From: Oscillospiraceae bacterium
GTDB taxonomy: Bacteria; Bacillota; Clostridia; Oscillospirales; Ruminococcaceae
NCBI GenBank assembly: GCA_017521825.1
Contig: JAFXBK010000069.1
Coordinates: forward strand, 1 to 35,003
Length of the DNA: 35,003 nucleotides
Reading direction: 5' to 3'
A model generated the notes under the pieces. It did not search any database and was not told where the DNA came from. It was given only the letters and a program-made list of their open reading frames with translations. Positions 16,699 to 25,128 of the stretch are shown piece after piece (position 1 is the stretch's first letter; each line of letters opens with the position of its first letter). The translations under genes and the position numbers were made by a program.

Positions 16699-19600
16699 AT
16701 TAAATCCGCGTTTATAAAAGATATTTTCCGCGAAATCGGAAAAACAAAAAGCAGATTTTTTTCGATTTTTGCAATAATCGCCCTTGGAGCGGGTTTTTTT
16801 GCCGGTCTTAAGGCAACCGGGCCGGATATGCTCCTTACCCAGGATAACTATTTCCGGAATAGTAACCTGATGGACATAAAAATTGTTTCCACCTATGGTT
16901 TTGATGAAAAGGATATCGAGGCAATAGAAAAAGCGGAAGGAATCAGCATGGTATATCCCTCATATACCAAGGACGTTTTTGTTTCCAACAGCCAAAACGC
17001 CAGCGTTATAGCAAAACTCATGGCTTTCCCGGATTCCGGAATGAACGAGGTCGTTCTTCTGGAAGGAAGGCTTCCGGAAAACCCGGACGAATGTGTTGTT
17101 GAAAAACATTCCCAGATGAAAGTGACCCATGAGATCGGCGAAACTGTTTCCGTTTATACAACCGATCCGGACGACCCGATAGAGGATAGCCTTGAACGCT
17201 CCGAATGGAAAGTTGTGGGAATCGTTATGAGCCCGGAATATATCGCCTATGACAGAGGAACATCCACCATCGGCGACGGTTCCTCCGATACTTTTATAAT
17301 GGTTCCGAAGGAAAACTTCCTTATTGACGTTTTTACGGAAGTTTATATAACCCTTGATTCAACCAAAAACCTTTCCGCCTTCGGCGATGAATATTCCGCT
17401 GCGGTGGAAATTGCTTCCGAAGATTTTGAAAAAATCGGGGAGGAAAGAGCGCCGCTCCGCCTTTCCGAAATCAAGGACGAAGCATATAAAGAGATAAATG
17501 ATGCCAAAGCCGAAATTGCCGATGCGGAAAAGGAGCTTGCGGATGCGGAGGAGGAACTTTCCGAAGCCTTTGCCGAACTTACCGACGGCGAAAAGGAAAT
17601 TAAAGACGGCTGGAACGAATATTATGACGGCCTTAAGGAATATAACGACGGCTTAAAGGAATTTGAAGAGGAAATTGCAAAGGCCGAAAAGGAACTTGAT
17701 GACGGCGCAGAACAAATTTCCGAAGGATGGGCCGAATATTACAAGGGCCTCGAACAATATGAGGAAGGCCTTCGCCAGTTTGAAGAAGGTCTTGCTTCCC
17801 AGGGAATGACCGCCGGCGACCTTTATTCAAACAAAAGTATGCTTGAATCGATGATCGGGCAGTATAAAAACATTCCCGGAATGGAAAGCATGGTTGCAAT
17901 GCTTGAAGCAAACCTTTCACAGCTTAACGCAACAATTTCCGTTTATGAACAGCTCCTTGCGGCCGGTGAAGAACTTAAAAGCGCGGAAGAAGAGCTGATA
18001 TCCGGCGCAAAGCAGATAAGAAGGGGAAAAGAGGAACTTTCCGAAGCAAAAGCCGAAGGCAAAAAGGAACTTGATGACGCAAAAAAAGAACTGAACAAAG
18101 GTTATGCGGAACTCAAGGATGCGGAAAAAGAACTTGCGGACGGCTGGGAAGAATATAACGACGGTTTAAAGGAATTTGAGGAAGCTAAGGCCGAAGCGGA
18201 AATTGAAATTTCCGACGCGAAGGAAGAAATTTCCGATGCGGAAAAGGAACTTGCGGAACTTAAAGAACCGGAATGGATTGTTTTTGACCGCGACGGAAAC
18301 CCCGGCTACGGTTCCTATGAAAGCGATGTGTCCATAATCGACAGCGTCGGAAAGGTTTTTCCGGTTTTCTTCTTCCTTGTTGCAATGCTTGTTTGTTTAA
18401 CGACCATGACAAGAATGGTCGAGGAACAGCGCACCCAGATCGGAACCATGAAGGCTCTTGGTTACGATAAGCGCGCGATCCTTACAAAATATATTGTCTA
18501 TTCCGCTTTTGCAAGCATAAGCGGAGCGGTTTTCGGAATTTTGCTCTGCGTCTATGTTTTCCCGCTGATAATCTACAGCGCCTACGCCATGAGATATATC
18601 ATTCCGGAGCTCCAGATGAAGGCTATGCCCGGAACATGGCTTATTGTTATCGCGGTATGCGTTCTTTGCACAAGCCTTGCGGTAATTCTTGCGGGATATT
18701 CCGAACTCCGTGAAAATCCGGCGGAACTTATGCGCCCGAAGGCGCCAAAAGCGGGAAAAAGGGTTTTGCTGGAAAGGGTTCCGTTTATCTGGAAGCGCCT
18801 CAGCTTTACAAAAAAGGTTACCGTAAGGAACCTTTTCCGCTATAAAAAACGAATTTTTATGACAATCCTCGGAATTGCGGGATGCGCCGCCCTTACTCTT
18901 ACCGGCTTCGGACTTTTTTCTTCCATTTCCGGAATTTTTGAAAAACAGTACGGCGAAATTTTCAGTTACGACCTGATTGTTTCCCTTGATGCGGATTCCG
19001 ATGAAGAAAACATTGAAAAAGTTCTGGAAGAACTTGATTCCAACGAAATTTCCGAAAAAAATCTTCCGATCCATATAATGTCGGCAAGTTATGAAGGAAT
19101 TAAAAACCTTTCCCTTGTTGTGGCAAAAGAAGCGGATATGCTCGAGAAAATGGTCCTTTTCAGGGATCCGGAAACGGGAATAATAAATGAACTTTCCGAT
19201 GACGGAATTATTGTTACCCAGCTTTTTGCGGAAAAATTTGAAGTTTCCGCCGGTGACGAAATAACTTTTTCTTCCGACGATATGGAATTTACCGCCAAAA
19301 TAGGTTCCGTTGCGGAAAACTATACGGCGCATTTTATCTATATGACGGAGGAACTTTATAAAGAACTTTGCGGCGAAGAACCGGAAATAAACGGAATTTT
19401 TACGATAATGTCCGATTCCGGAGAAGAAGCGCAGAGCGAACTTGCGAACAGGCTTATGGAATATGAAGGGGTCCTTGCACTTACTTTTTCCAAGGAATCC
19501 ATGGAATCTCTCCGGAGCGTTGTTGAAAATCTTAACTACGTTGTTGTTCTTATAATCGTCTGCGCGGCGGCTTTGGCTTTTGTTGTTCTTTATAACCTTA

Positions 19601-19932
19601 CCAATATCAACATAACCGAAAGAATCCGCGAAGTTGCCACCATAAAAGTTCTCGGCTTTTACGATAACGAGGTTTCCAACTATGTTTTCCGCGAAAACAT
19701 AATCCTTTCGATAATCGGTTCCGGAGCGGGTCTTTTGCTTGGAATTTTGCTCCATTCCTTCGTAATGAACACTATCCAGACGGACGAAGTGATGTTCCAG
19801 AAAATAATCCCGATCTGGGCATTTGCCGCGGCTTTTGCAATGACTGTTTTCTTCGCGGCGGCGGTAAACGGAATTATGCACTTCCGTCTTAAAAAGATAA
19901 GCATGGTCGAATCGCTTAAATCCATTGAATAA
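16699..19932 (+). CDS. large FtsX-like ABC permease with extracytoplasmic coiled coil
   Basis: About 1,077 residues. One membrane helix near 15-35 (RFFSIFAIIALGAGFFAG) is followed by an extracytoplasmic region. From about 263 to 523 comes an acidic, highly repetitive coiled coil with repeated GWxEYxxGLxEF units. The first FtsX domain (three helices, about 545-680), a second MacB-like extracytoplasmic domain (about 740-960) and the second FtsX domain (about 960-1070) follow. Such Mac/Lol-type systems transmit force or move lipids and peptides rather than import. Start is uncertain: AAAGGAGG at 16682-16689 fits an ATT codon at 16699, which gives the family-like N-terminus M-KSAFIKDIFREI. A GTG at 16690 touches the RBS, and the GTG at 16669 has none. 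Substrate unknown. Confidence 0.9.
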   Translation: MKSAFIKDIFREIGKTKSRFFSIFAIIALGAGFFAGLKATGPDMLLTQDNYFRNSNLMDIKIVSTYGFDEKDIEAIEKAEGISMVYPSYTKDVFVSNSQNASVIAKLMAFPDSGMNEVVLLEGRLPENPDECVVEKHSQMKVTHEIGETVSVYTTDPDDPIEDSLERSEWKVVGIVMSPEYIAYDRGTSTIGDGSSDTFIMVPKENFLIDVFTEVYITLDSTKNLSAFGDEYSAAVEIASEDFEKIGEERAPLRLSEIKDEAYKEINDAKAEIADAEKELADAEEELSEAFAELTDGEKEIKDGWNEYYDGLKEYNDGLKEFEEEIAKAEKELDDGAEQISEGWAEYYKGLEQYEEGLRQFEEGLASQGMTAGDLYSNKSMLESMIGQYKNIPGMESMVAMLEANLSQLNATISVYEQLLAAGEELKSAEEELISGAKQIRRGKEELSEAKAEGKKELDDAKKELNKGYAELKDAEKELADGWEEYNDGLKEFEEAKAEAEIEISDAKEEISDAEKELAELKEPEWIVFDRDGNPGYGSYESDVSIIDSVGKVFPVFFFLVAMLVCLTTMTRMVEEQRTQIGTMKALGYDKRAILTKYIVYSAFASISGAVFGILLCVYVFPLIIYSAYAMRYIIPELQMKAMPGTWLIVIAVCVLCTSLAVILAGYSELRENPAELMRPKAPKAGKRVLLERVPFIWKRLSFTKKVTVRNLFRYKKRIFMTILGIAGCAALTLTGFGLFSSISGIFEKQYGEIFSYDLIVSLDADSDEENIEKVLEELDSNEISEKNLPIHIMSASYEGIKNLSLVVAKEADMLEKMVLFRDPETGIINELSDDGIIVTQLFAEKFEVSAGDEITFSSDDMEFTAKIGSVAENYTAHFIYMTEELYKELCGEEPEINGIFTIMSDSGEEAQSELANRLMEYEGVLALTFSKESMESLRSVVENLNYVVVLIIVCAAALAFVVLYNLTNINITERIREVATIKVLGFYDNEVSNYVFRENIILSIIGSGAGLLLGILLHSFVMNTIQTDEVMFQKIIPIWAFAAAFAMTVFFAAAVNGIMHFRLKKISMVESLKSIE

Positions 19933-19987
19933 AGCAAAATTATTTTTAAAAAAAGCGGTTTTATGTCTTTATTTTTTAAAAAAACCG

Positions 19988-19996
19988 TGTTATAAT
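19988..19996 (+). promoter_or_regulatory. extended -10 promoter of the 60-residue protein gene
   Basis: A TGTTATAAT block (TATAAT at 19991-19996 with TG one base before) lies 34 bases upstream of the start. No convincing -35 is seen, as is usual with extended -10 promoters. Confidence 0.6.
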
Positions 19997-20029
19997 ATAT
20001 CCATCTAATTATGTCTGGAGGATGCTAAA

Positions 20030-20212
20030 ATGCTCAGAATTGAAGATCAGATTGAAAACTCTACCGCTATGATCAAAACCGTTGATTATATGGAATCCCA
20101 GATTCGCAAAATCAACCCCGATGAAGGTACCGCAGATGCATTCGTTGTTGAAGCAAAAGCTGCTATCGAAAGACTTCGTGCAATCATGAAGGAAGGCAAA
20201 ATCATCAGATAA
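20030..20212 (+). CDS. small conserved-looking protein of unknown function
   Basis: A 60-residue, soluble, mostly helical protein with charged heptad-like spacing (RIEDQIENS, AAIERLRAIMKEGKIIR) and no cysteines or membrane segment. The gene has every sign of being real: an extended -10 promoter, GGAGG eight bases before ATG, and a strong terminator just after. Codon use (GAA, AAA, ATC, CGT) is like that of well-expressed neighbours. I do not recognise the family. It is convergent with spoIVA. A short helical adaptor or regulator is possible, but that is only a guess. Confidence 0.8.
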   Translation: MLRIEDQIENSTAMIKTVDYMESQIRKINPDEGTADAFVVEAKAAIERLRAIMKEGKIIR

Positions 20213-20225
20213 TCAAAGCGTAAAG

Positions 20226-20260
20226 ATAAAATGCCGGCTCTTTGAGCCGGCATTTTTTTG
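20226..20260. terminator. bidirectional terminator
   Basis: Stem ATGCCGGCTC (20231-20240) with GAGCCGGCAT (20244-20253), loop TTT, A run before and T run after. Shared by the 60-residue protein gene and spoIVA. Confidence 0.95.
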
Positions 20261-20268
20261 TGCGTTAT

Positions 20269-21747
20269 TTAAAGAATAAGGCAGATAAGTCCGCTGCATC
20301 CTTCGTTGATGATGCGGCTGATGGTTTCCTGAAGTTTGATTCTTGCTTCCTGGGGCATCCGGCTTAGTTTTGTATGGAGCCCTTCGTTAACAAGTTCGTG
20401 CAGGGATTTTCCGAAGATGTTGCTTTCCCAGATTTTTGCCGGGTCGCCTTCAAATTCATCAAGAAGATAGCGAACAAGGTCTTCGCTTTGTTTTTCGCTT
20501 CCGACTATCGGTGCAACCTCAGTTGTTATATCCGCCCGCATAAGGTGAATTGAAGGTGCGGAAGCGCGAAGCTTAACGCCGTATTTTCCGCCCTGGCGGA
20601 CAATTTCCGGTTCCTCAAGGGTAAGTTCATCAATGGTCGGCATAACGATTCCGTAACCGACAGCTTCGACCTGGTCAAGAGCGCCGCGGATGCGGTCATA
20701 TTTCCGCTTGATTTCCGCAAGTTCCCTCATGCATGGCATAAGTCCGCTTTCGCCGTTTATTTCAAGGCCGGTTTCCTCGCTGAGGATTTTATAAAACAGT
20801 TCCGGATTTATGATAACGGTAATATCCGCTCTTCCGGTTCCAAGGTTTATGTTTTTAAGCGAAGCGTCCCGAACATATTCGCAATCGGAAATATCCGGAA
20901 GAATGTTCCGGATTTCGGAAATTTTTGAAATTTCCGCCGCCGCGGAAACAATCGGTTCAACAACCGCCTTCCTAAGCCAATGTTCCTTATCAAGGGAAAC
21001 AAGCCATTTGGGAATATCAAGAGCAATTTCCCTTATCGGGAAAGTTCCGAGAACGTCGGAAAGAATTTCCCGGATATCGTTTTCGGTCATTTTAAGGCAG
21101 TTAAGCGCAATTACCGGAACGCCGTATTCCTTTTCCATTTCCAAAACCGTTTCCTTGGTTTCCGAAAGTTCCGGATCGGCGCAGTTTAAAATAATTGCGA
21201 AAGGTTTTTCGATGGATTTAAGTTCCGCAATAACCCGCTGTTCCGCTTCGCGATATTCATCCCTTGGAATATCGCTTATGGAGCCGTCGGAAGTTACAAC
21301 AAGGCCGATGGTGGAATGTTCGGTTATAACTTTATCGGTGCCGAGCTCCGCCGCCATGTTAAAAGGAATTTCTTCCTCAAACCATGGCGTAAGAACCATT
21401 CGCGGCGCGTTGTTTTCAAAATATCCGATGGAGGAGGGAACAATATATCCCACGCAGTCGATAAGACGGACGCGGAAATTTGTTTCGCCGTCAAGGTTAA
21501 TTTCCGCCGCTTCCTCCGGAACAAACTTCGGTTCCGTCGTCATAATTGTTTTTCCGGCGGCGGATTGGGGAAGTTCATCAATGGCGCGCTCCCGCCGATA
21601 ATCGTTTTCAATATTCGGAATAACAAGAGTTTCCATAAATTTTTTAATAAAGGTGCTTTTTCCGGTTCTTACCGGGCCGACAACACCGATGTATATATCG
21701 CCGTTTGTTCTTGCGGCAATGTCGCGGTAAACGCCAGTGTCTTTCAT
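20269..21747 (-). CDS. spoIVA: stage IV sporulation protein A
   Basis: A 492-residue ATPase that polymerises on the outer forespore membrane and forms the base layer of the spore coat. The Walker A is GPVRTGKST (about 24-32). The blocks AIDELPQSAAGKTIMTTEPKF, RLIDCVGY and GLVVTSDGSISDIPRDEY follow SpoIVA exactly, and the C-terminus ends SGLICLIL, the expected membrane-binding tail (SpoVM contact). Length is that of the family. GAGG precedes the ATG. It is normally transcribed by sigma-E; the leader has a CATAAACA block somewhat like a sigma-E -10, but no good -35. This marks the organism as an endospore former. Confidence 0.98.
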   Translation of the reverse strand: MKDTGVYRDIAARTNGDIYIGVVGPVRTGKSTFIKKFMETLVIPNIENDYRRERAIDELPQSAAGKTIMTTEPKFVPEEAAEINLDGETNFRVRLIDCVGYIVPSSIGYFENNAPRMVLTPWFEEEIPFNMAAELGTDKVITEHSTIGLVVTSDGSISDIPRDEYREAEQRVIAELKSIEKPFAIILNCADPELSETKETVLEMEKEYGVPVIALNCLKMTENDIREILSDVLGTFPIREIALDIPKWLVSLDKEHWLRKAVVEPIVSAAAEISKISEIRNILPDISDCEYVRDASLKNINLGTGRADITVIINPELFYKILSEETGLEINGESGLMPCMRELAEIKRKYDRIRGALDQVEAVGYGIVMPTIDELTLEEPEIVRQGGKYGVKLRASAPSIHLMRADITTEVAPIVGSEKQSEDLVRYLLDEFEGDPAKIWESNIFGKSLHELVNEGLHTKLSRMPQEARIKLQETISRIINEGCSGLICLIL

Positions 21748-21886
21748 AAAATTACCCTTCCTCTTTTCTTTTTTTGTTTATGTCACCGAATTTTTATGAA
21801 AAAATTTTTAAAAATAGAACGCTTTTTGAATAAAACCGCCTTCAATGTGAAAAAATAAAATCAAAACAAAAAGGAGGTTTTTATTT

Positions 21887-22048
21887 ATGGAAGCTAACAG
21901 ACACATCGGTTGCAACGTCAACAACTGTGCATATCACTGCAAGGACTGCAACTGCTGCAGCCTTGACCACATCGAGGTTGGCAGCCACGAAACCAACCCC
22001 ACCAAAGCAGAATGTACCGACTGCCGCTCTTTTAAATACAAAGGCTGA
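21887..22048 (+). CDS. DUF1540 cysteine-rich protein
   Basis: A 53-residue protein with eight cysteines (C9, C14, C18, C21, C23, C24, C43, C46). The pattern GCNVNNCAYHC then CSLDHIEVG and CTDCRSFK is that of DUF1540, a small family found mostly in spore-forming Clostridia and Bacilli, some of them present in spores. AAGGAGG lies eight bases before ATG. A TGAATA at 21827-21832 resembles a sigma-G -35, but no clear -10 partner is seen. It is divergent from spoIVA. The cysteines suggest metal binding; function unknown. Confidence 0.9.
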   Translation: MEANRHIGCNVNNCAYHCKDCNCCSLDHIEVGSHETNPTKAECTDCRSFKYKG

Positions 22049-22078
22049 TTTTCCGCCGCCAAAAGCGGCGCTACATAG

Positions 22079-23617
22079 CTATTTTTTAAAAATACGTTTT
22101 ACAAGATTTATATCCGCTTTTGTAACACAGCGGAAGATCCTGAGCAAAAAATAATAAAGAACAACCATTGTGAGCACCGCGAGCACAAGTTCCGGTGCGT
22201 TTTTTATTTCCAAAAAATTCTTGAGCACGGAGCTTGAAAAAACGGTGCTCAAAATTGCCGCGCCGGTTGGAACCAAAGCCCAGCGAAGCATATTTACTTT
22301 AAAACCGGTTACGGAAACAAGCCGCGAGGCGGAAAGCGCCATGTTAAAAACTTCGCTTATAACTATGGTGGTAAGGTATCCGGCGGTTCCCAAAAGCGGA
22401 ACAAGGGTGTAAACAAGGCCGACGCATAAAGCGGTATCGTAAACGTTGTAGCGCACTACGGCAACCTGCTCCCCAAGGCCTTTTAAAATCCCGTCAACGG
22501 CCGAATCCAGATACATAACCGTAACAATCGGCGCAAGGGCGCGGATTGCGGTGCCGGCGGCGGGTTCATTATAAAGCAAAACGGCAAAATTTTCCGCCCA
22601 ACAGATAAGCGCCGCCGCAACCCCGATTGCGAACATAAGGGTAAGCCGAAAAACAAATTCCATAATCCTTCCGATTTTTTCGTTTTGGCCAAGGGTTTTA
22701 TATTTTGTTATTTCCGGAACAAGAAGATTCGAAAAACCAAGCAGAAAAGCGCAGGGAAAAGTGAGCACCGGAAGGACCATTCCGCCGACTATTCCGTATT
22801 CGGAAAGGGCGGTTTCGTTCGTCATTCCGCTTTTCATAAGCGAAACCGGAACAAGAAGGTGCTTGACGGTGCTCAAAGCAGAACGCAGAACCGCCGAAGC
22901 GCCAACCGGAAGCGCAATTCCTATAATCTGTTTCCAAACAGAAAAACCACCGGAGGTTTTTCCGCCGGAAAAGGGGAAACGCCGGCGGTCGGTCTTATAA
23001 AGGATATAATGAAGAAGGAAAGCCAGCCCTTCCGAAACGGTGCTTCCCGCCGCAACAAGAACGCAGGCTTCGCCGATATCCTTCGGCTTCATAACGGCAA
23101 AAACCGCGACGGTAAAAGCCATCTGGGAAAGCTGTTCAAAAATCTGCGCCGCGGATGAAGAAAAAACTCTCGTAACGGCGGTAAAATATCCGCCAAGGGC
23201 CGCGGAAACGCCAACGAAAGGAAGCGAAAAAGCAAGAATCCGGAAAGGTTTTGCCGCCCGGATATCCGAAACCATCGAAACCGCGGCAAAATCACTGAAA
23301 ATCCAAAGGAGAACCGCGGCGAAAACTCCGAAAAAGAGACTGTAAAGAAGGGTTTTGTTCATGGCGGAAGAAGCGGCGGCACCGTTTTTTCGGGCGTTTT
23401 CTTCCGCAACAAGCCGGGTTGCCGCAAGCCCGGAACCGGAACAGGCAAAAGTCACCGCAAAGCGATATACCGCCATCATAAGCGAAAAAAGTCCCATTCC
23501 TGCGCTTCCGAGGTTCCGGGTAAGCCATGCGTTATAAGCAACACCGATTATTCCCAAGGAGAGTGACGTAGCGGTCAAAATTCCCGCGTTTACCGCAAAA
23601 TTCCGAAGTTTTGACAA
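22079..23617 (-). CDS. SpoVB/MurJ-like polysaccharide flippase (MOP superfamily)
   Basis: A 512-residue protein with about fourteen membrane helices. The N-terminal block NAWLTRNLGSAGMGLFSLMMAVY is typical of the polysaccharide transport family that holds SpoVB, and the middle and end show the usual GxxLPxLTFPxAF repeat. Members move lipid-linked sugars across the membrane; SpoVB does so for spore cortex, while others serve the cell wall or capsule. The start is TTG at 23617 with GGAAAGGGGG eight bases upstream. A much longer open frame to 23893 runs antisense into the glycerol dehydrogenase gene and is not real. Function within the family is unproven. Confidence 0.88.
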   Translation of the reverse strand: MSKLRNFAVNAGILTATSLSLGIIGVAYNAWLTRNLGSAGMGLFSLMMAVYRFAVTFACSGSGLAATRLVAEENARKNGAAASSAMNKTLLYSLFFGVFAAVLLWIFSDFAAVSMVSDIRAAKPFRILAFSLPFVGVSAALGGYFTAVTRVFSSSAAQIFEQLSQMAFTVAVFAVMKPKDIGEACVLVAAGSTVSEGLAFLLHYILYKTDRRRFPFSGGKTSGGFSVWKQIIGIALPVGASAVLRSALSTVKHLLVPVSLMKSGMTNETALSEYGIVGGMVLPVLTFPCAFLLGFSNLLVPEITKYKTLGQNEKIGRIMEFVFRLTLMFAIGVAAALICWAENFAVLLYNEPAAGTAIRALAPIVTVMYLDSAVDGILKGLGEQVAVVRYNVYDTALCVGLVYTLVPLLGTAGYLTTIVISEVFNMALSASRLVSVTGFKVNMLRWALVPTGAAILSTVFSSSVLKNFLEIKNAPELVLAVLTMVVLYYFLLRIFRCVTKADINLVKRIFKK

Positions 23618-23659
23618 AACCGCCGCCCCCTTTCCGGAAATTATATTCGGCGGAAAACA

Positions 23660-23692
23660 AAAAAAGACCTTCCGAAACGGAAGGCCTTTTTT
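23660..23692 (-). terminator. terminator of the glycerol dehydrogenase gene
   Basis: Stem CCTTCCG (23668-23674) with CGGAAGG (23678-23684), flanked by A and T runs. It ends the minus-strand dehydrogenase gene just before the flippase. Confidence 0.9.
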
Positions 23693-23708
23693 AATGTTGT
23701 TGTATATC

Positions 23709-24794
23709 TTATTTGAGGTATTCGCCGATTTCGTTTGCGGCAAGAATTGCGGCGTAAACGTCTTCGGGGGTAACTTCGAAAGGCATGTTGCCAACGGTAT
23801 CGCCGGGAGCGCAAACGGTTTCTGCAACCGCCATGATTTCTTCCGGTTTGATTTCGGTAACGTCAAGGTCTGCAAGGGTGGTGGGAAGGCCAACTTCCTG
23901 GCAAAGGGTTACAACCTCATCAATTTCTTCCTTGGGTGCGTTTTCAAGAACAAGCTGAACAAGAACGCCGAAAGCAACTTTTTCGCCGTGATAGAATTTG
24001 TGGGTTGCTTCGATTGCGGTAAGGCCGTTGTGAACAGCGTGTGCAGCAGCAAGACCGCCGGATTCAAAACCGATTCCGGAAAGATAGGTGTTTGCTTCGA
24101 TGATGTTTTCAACAGCTTTGGTGCAAACTTTGTTCTTTACTGCAAGGTAAGCGGCTACGCCGTCTTCAAGAAGGGTTTCGTAGCAAAGTTTTGCAAGAGC
24201 AAGAGCGGTTTTGGTGGGTTTTCCACCAACGCAGTTGCTTGCCTGGCTCTGTGCACAGGCTCTTGCTTCAAAATAGGTTGCAAGAGCATCGCCGATGCCT
24301 GCGGCAAGAAGTCTTGCGGGAGCTTTGGAAACGATATCGCTATCAACAAGAACGATGTTGGGGTTGCTGGGAAGGAAGAGGTATTTTTCAAAAACGCCTT
24401 CGTCGGTGTAAATTACGGAAAGAGCGGAGCAGGGAGCATCGGTGGAAGCGATGGTGGGAACGATTACAACGGGTTTTCCGGTGTAATAACCAACTGCTTT
24501 TGCGGTATCGTGGGTTTTGCCGCCGCCGATACCAACAACAACGTCGCCGCCTTTTTCTTTAAGAACTTCGATAACGCGGTTGATTTCGGTCATGGAGCAT
24601 TCGCCGCCGAATTCTTCAACTTCATATTTTTTGTCGCCCATGCCTGCTTCAACAGAAGGCATTACGATGGGTTTTACGAATTTGTCAACAAGAATGAACA
24701 TGGAATTGCCGATTGCGCCTGCGTGTTTTGCAAGATTTGCGAGTTCGCCTCTGCCCTGAATATATCTGGTGGGGCTTCCGATAATTTTTGCCAT
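23709..24794 (-). CDS. gldA: glycerol dehydrogenase
   Basis: A 361-residue iron/zinc-type alcohol dehydrogenase that oxidises glycerol to dihydroxyacetone with NAD. The NAD site is GIGGGKTHDTAKAVGYY (about 88-104), the active-site block is PTIASTDAPCSA, and the metal ligands are the Asp of GIGDALATYFEA and the His residues of AAHAVHNGL and FYHGEKVAFG. Length is typical. RBS AAAAGGAG and a consensus promoter precede it. The codon use suggests good expression. Confidence 0.95.
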   Translation of the reverse strand: MAKIIGSPTRYIQGRGELANLAKHAGAIGNSMFILVDKFVKPIVMPSVEAGMGDKKYEVEEFGGECSMTEINRVIEVLKEKGGDVVVGIGGGKTHDTAKAVGYYTGKPVVIVPTIASTDAPCSALSVIYTDEGVFEKYLFLPSNPNIVLVDSDIVSKAPARLLAAGIGDALATYFEARACAQSQASNCVGGKPTKTALALAKLCYETLLEDGVAAYLAVKNKVCTKAVENIIEANTYLSGIGFESGGLAAAHAVHNGLTAIEATHKFYHGEKVAFGVLVQLVLENAPKEEIDEVVTLCQEVGLPTTLADLDVTEIKPEEIMAVAETVCAPGDTVGNMPFEVTPEDVYAAILAANEIGEYLK

Positions 24795-24832
24795 AAAAAT
24801 TTCTCCTTTTAATTTAAATAATGTTCGTTATA

Positions 24833-24861
24833 GTTATATCATTATGTTAAATTTTTGTCAA
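24833..24861 (-). promoter_or_regulatory. sigma-A promoter of gldA
   Basis: Minus strand: perfect TTGACA (24861-24856), 17-base spacer, TATAAC (24838-24833), 39 bases before the start codon. From here to about 24987 the sequence is very AT-rich and I see nothing else in it. Confidence 0.85.
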
Positions 24862-24987
24862 TAACTCAGTAAATTATTCTGAAAATTCGGCAAAATTTGT
24901 AATATTTTTTATTTATTATACAAAATGTTTTAAAAATTGCATAAAATTTTAACGAAAGCATTTTATGATTTGCGACAAAATTGCACC

Positions 24988-25010
24988 AACAAGAACGATT
25001 GTTCGATTTT
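24988..25010 (+). promoter_or_regulatory. LexA-like operator 1
   Basis: Contains GAAC-GATT-GTTC (24993-25004) followed by GATTTT. The inverted repeat GAAC-N4-GTTC is the core of the LexA (SOS, Cheo) box of Firmicutes. It ends 14 bases before the -35 of the small membrane protein gene. Confidence 0.65.
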
Positions 25011-25024
25011 TTTGTCAAAACCTA

Positions 25025-25052
25025 TTGATTTTTGAAAAATGGGTGATATAAT
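25025..25052 (+). promoter_or_regulatory. promoter of the small membrane protein gene
   Basis: TTGATT (25025-25030), 16-base spacer, TATAAT (25047-25052) with TG one base before the -10. It lies between the two LexA-like operators. Confidence 0.75.
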
Positions 25053-25062
25053 AAAGTCACAA

Positions 25063-25085
25063 AACAAGAACAGATGTTCGATTTT
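25063..25085 (+). promoter_or_regulatory. LexA-like operator 2
   Basis: Contains GAAC-AGAT-GTTC (25068-25079) with the same flanks as operator 1 (AACAA before, GATTTT after), exactly 75 bases downstream. It starts about ten bases past the -10, so a bound repressor would block early elongation. Its right half also forms a second palindrome, GTTCGAT-TTT-ATCGAAC (25076-25092). Confidence 0.7.
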
Positions 25086-25128
25086 ATCGAACATACCCCA
25101 TATAAAAACTTGGAAAGGACGTAGTAAA

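Noticed and set aside
17485..18265. Repeats that could suggest a CRISPR or satellite
   Set aside because: They are imperfect, in frame and code for a coiled coil inside a real protein.
18397..19881. A 494-codon minus-strand frame
   Set aside because: Antisense shadow of the FtsX permease, which has clear domains and membrane helices.
23618..23893. N-terminal extension of the flippase frame
   Set aside because: It runs through the gldA terminator and antisense into gldA. The TTG at 23617 has a proper RBS and gives the family N-terminus.
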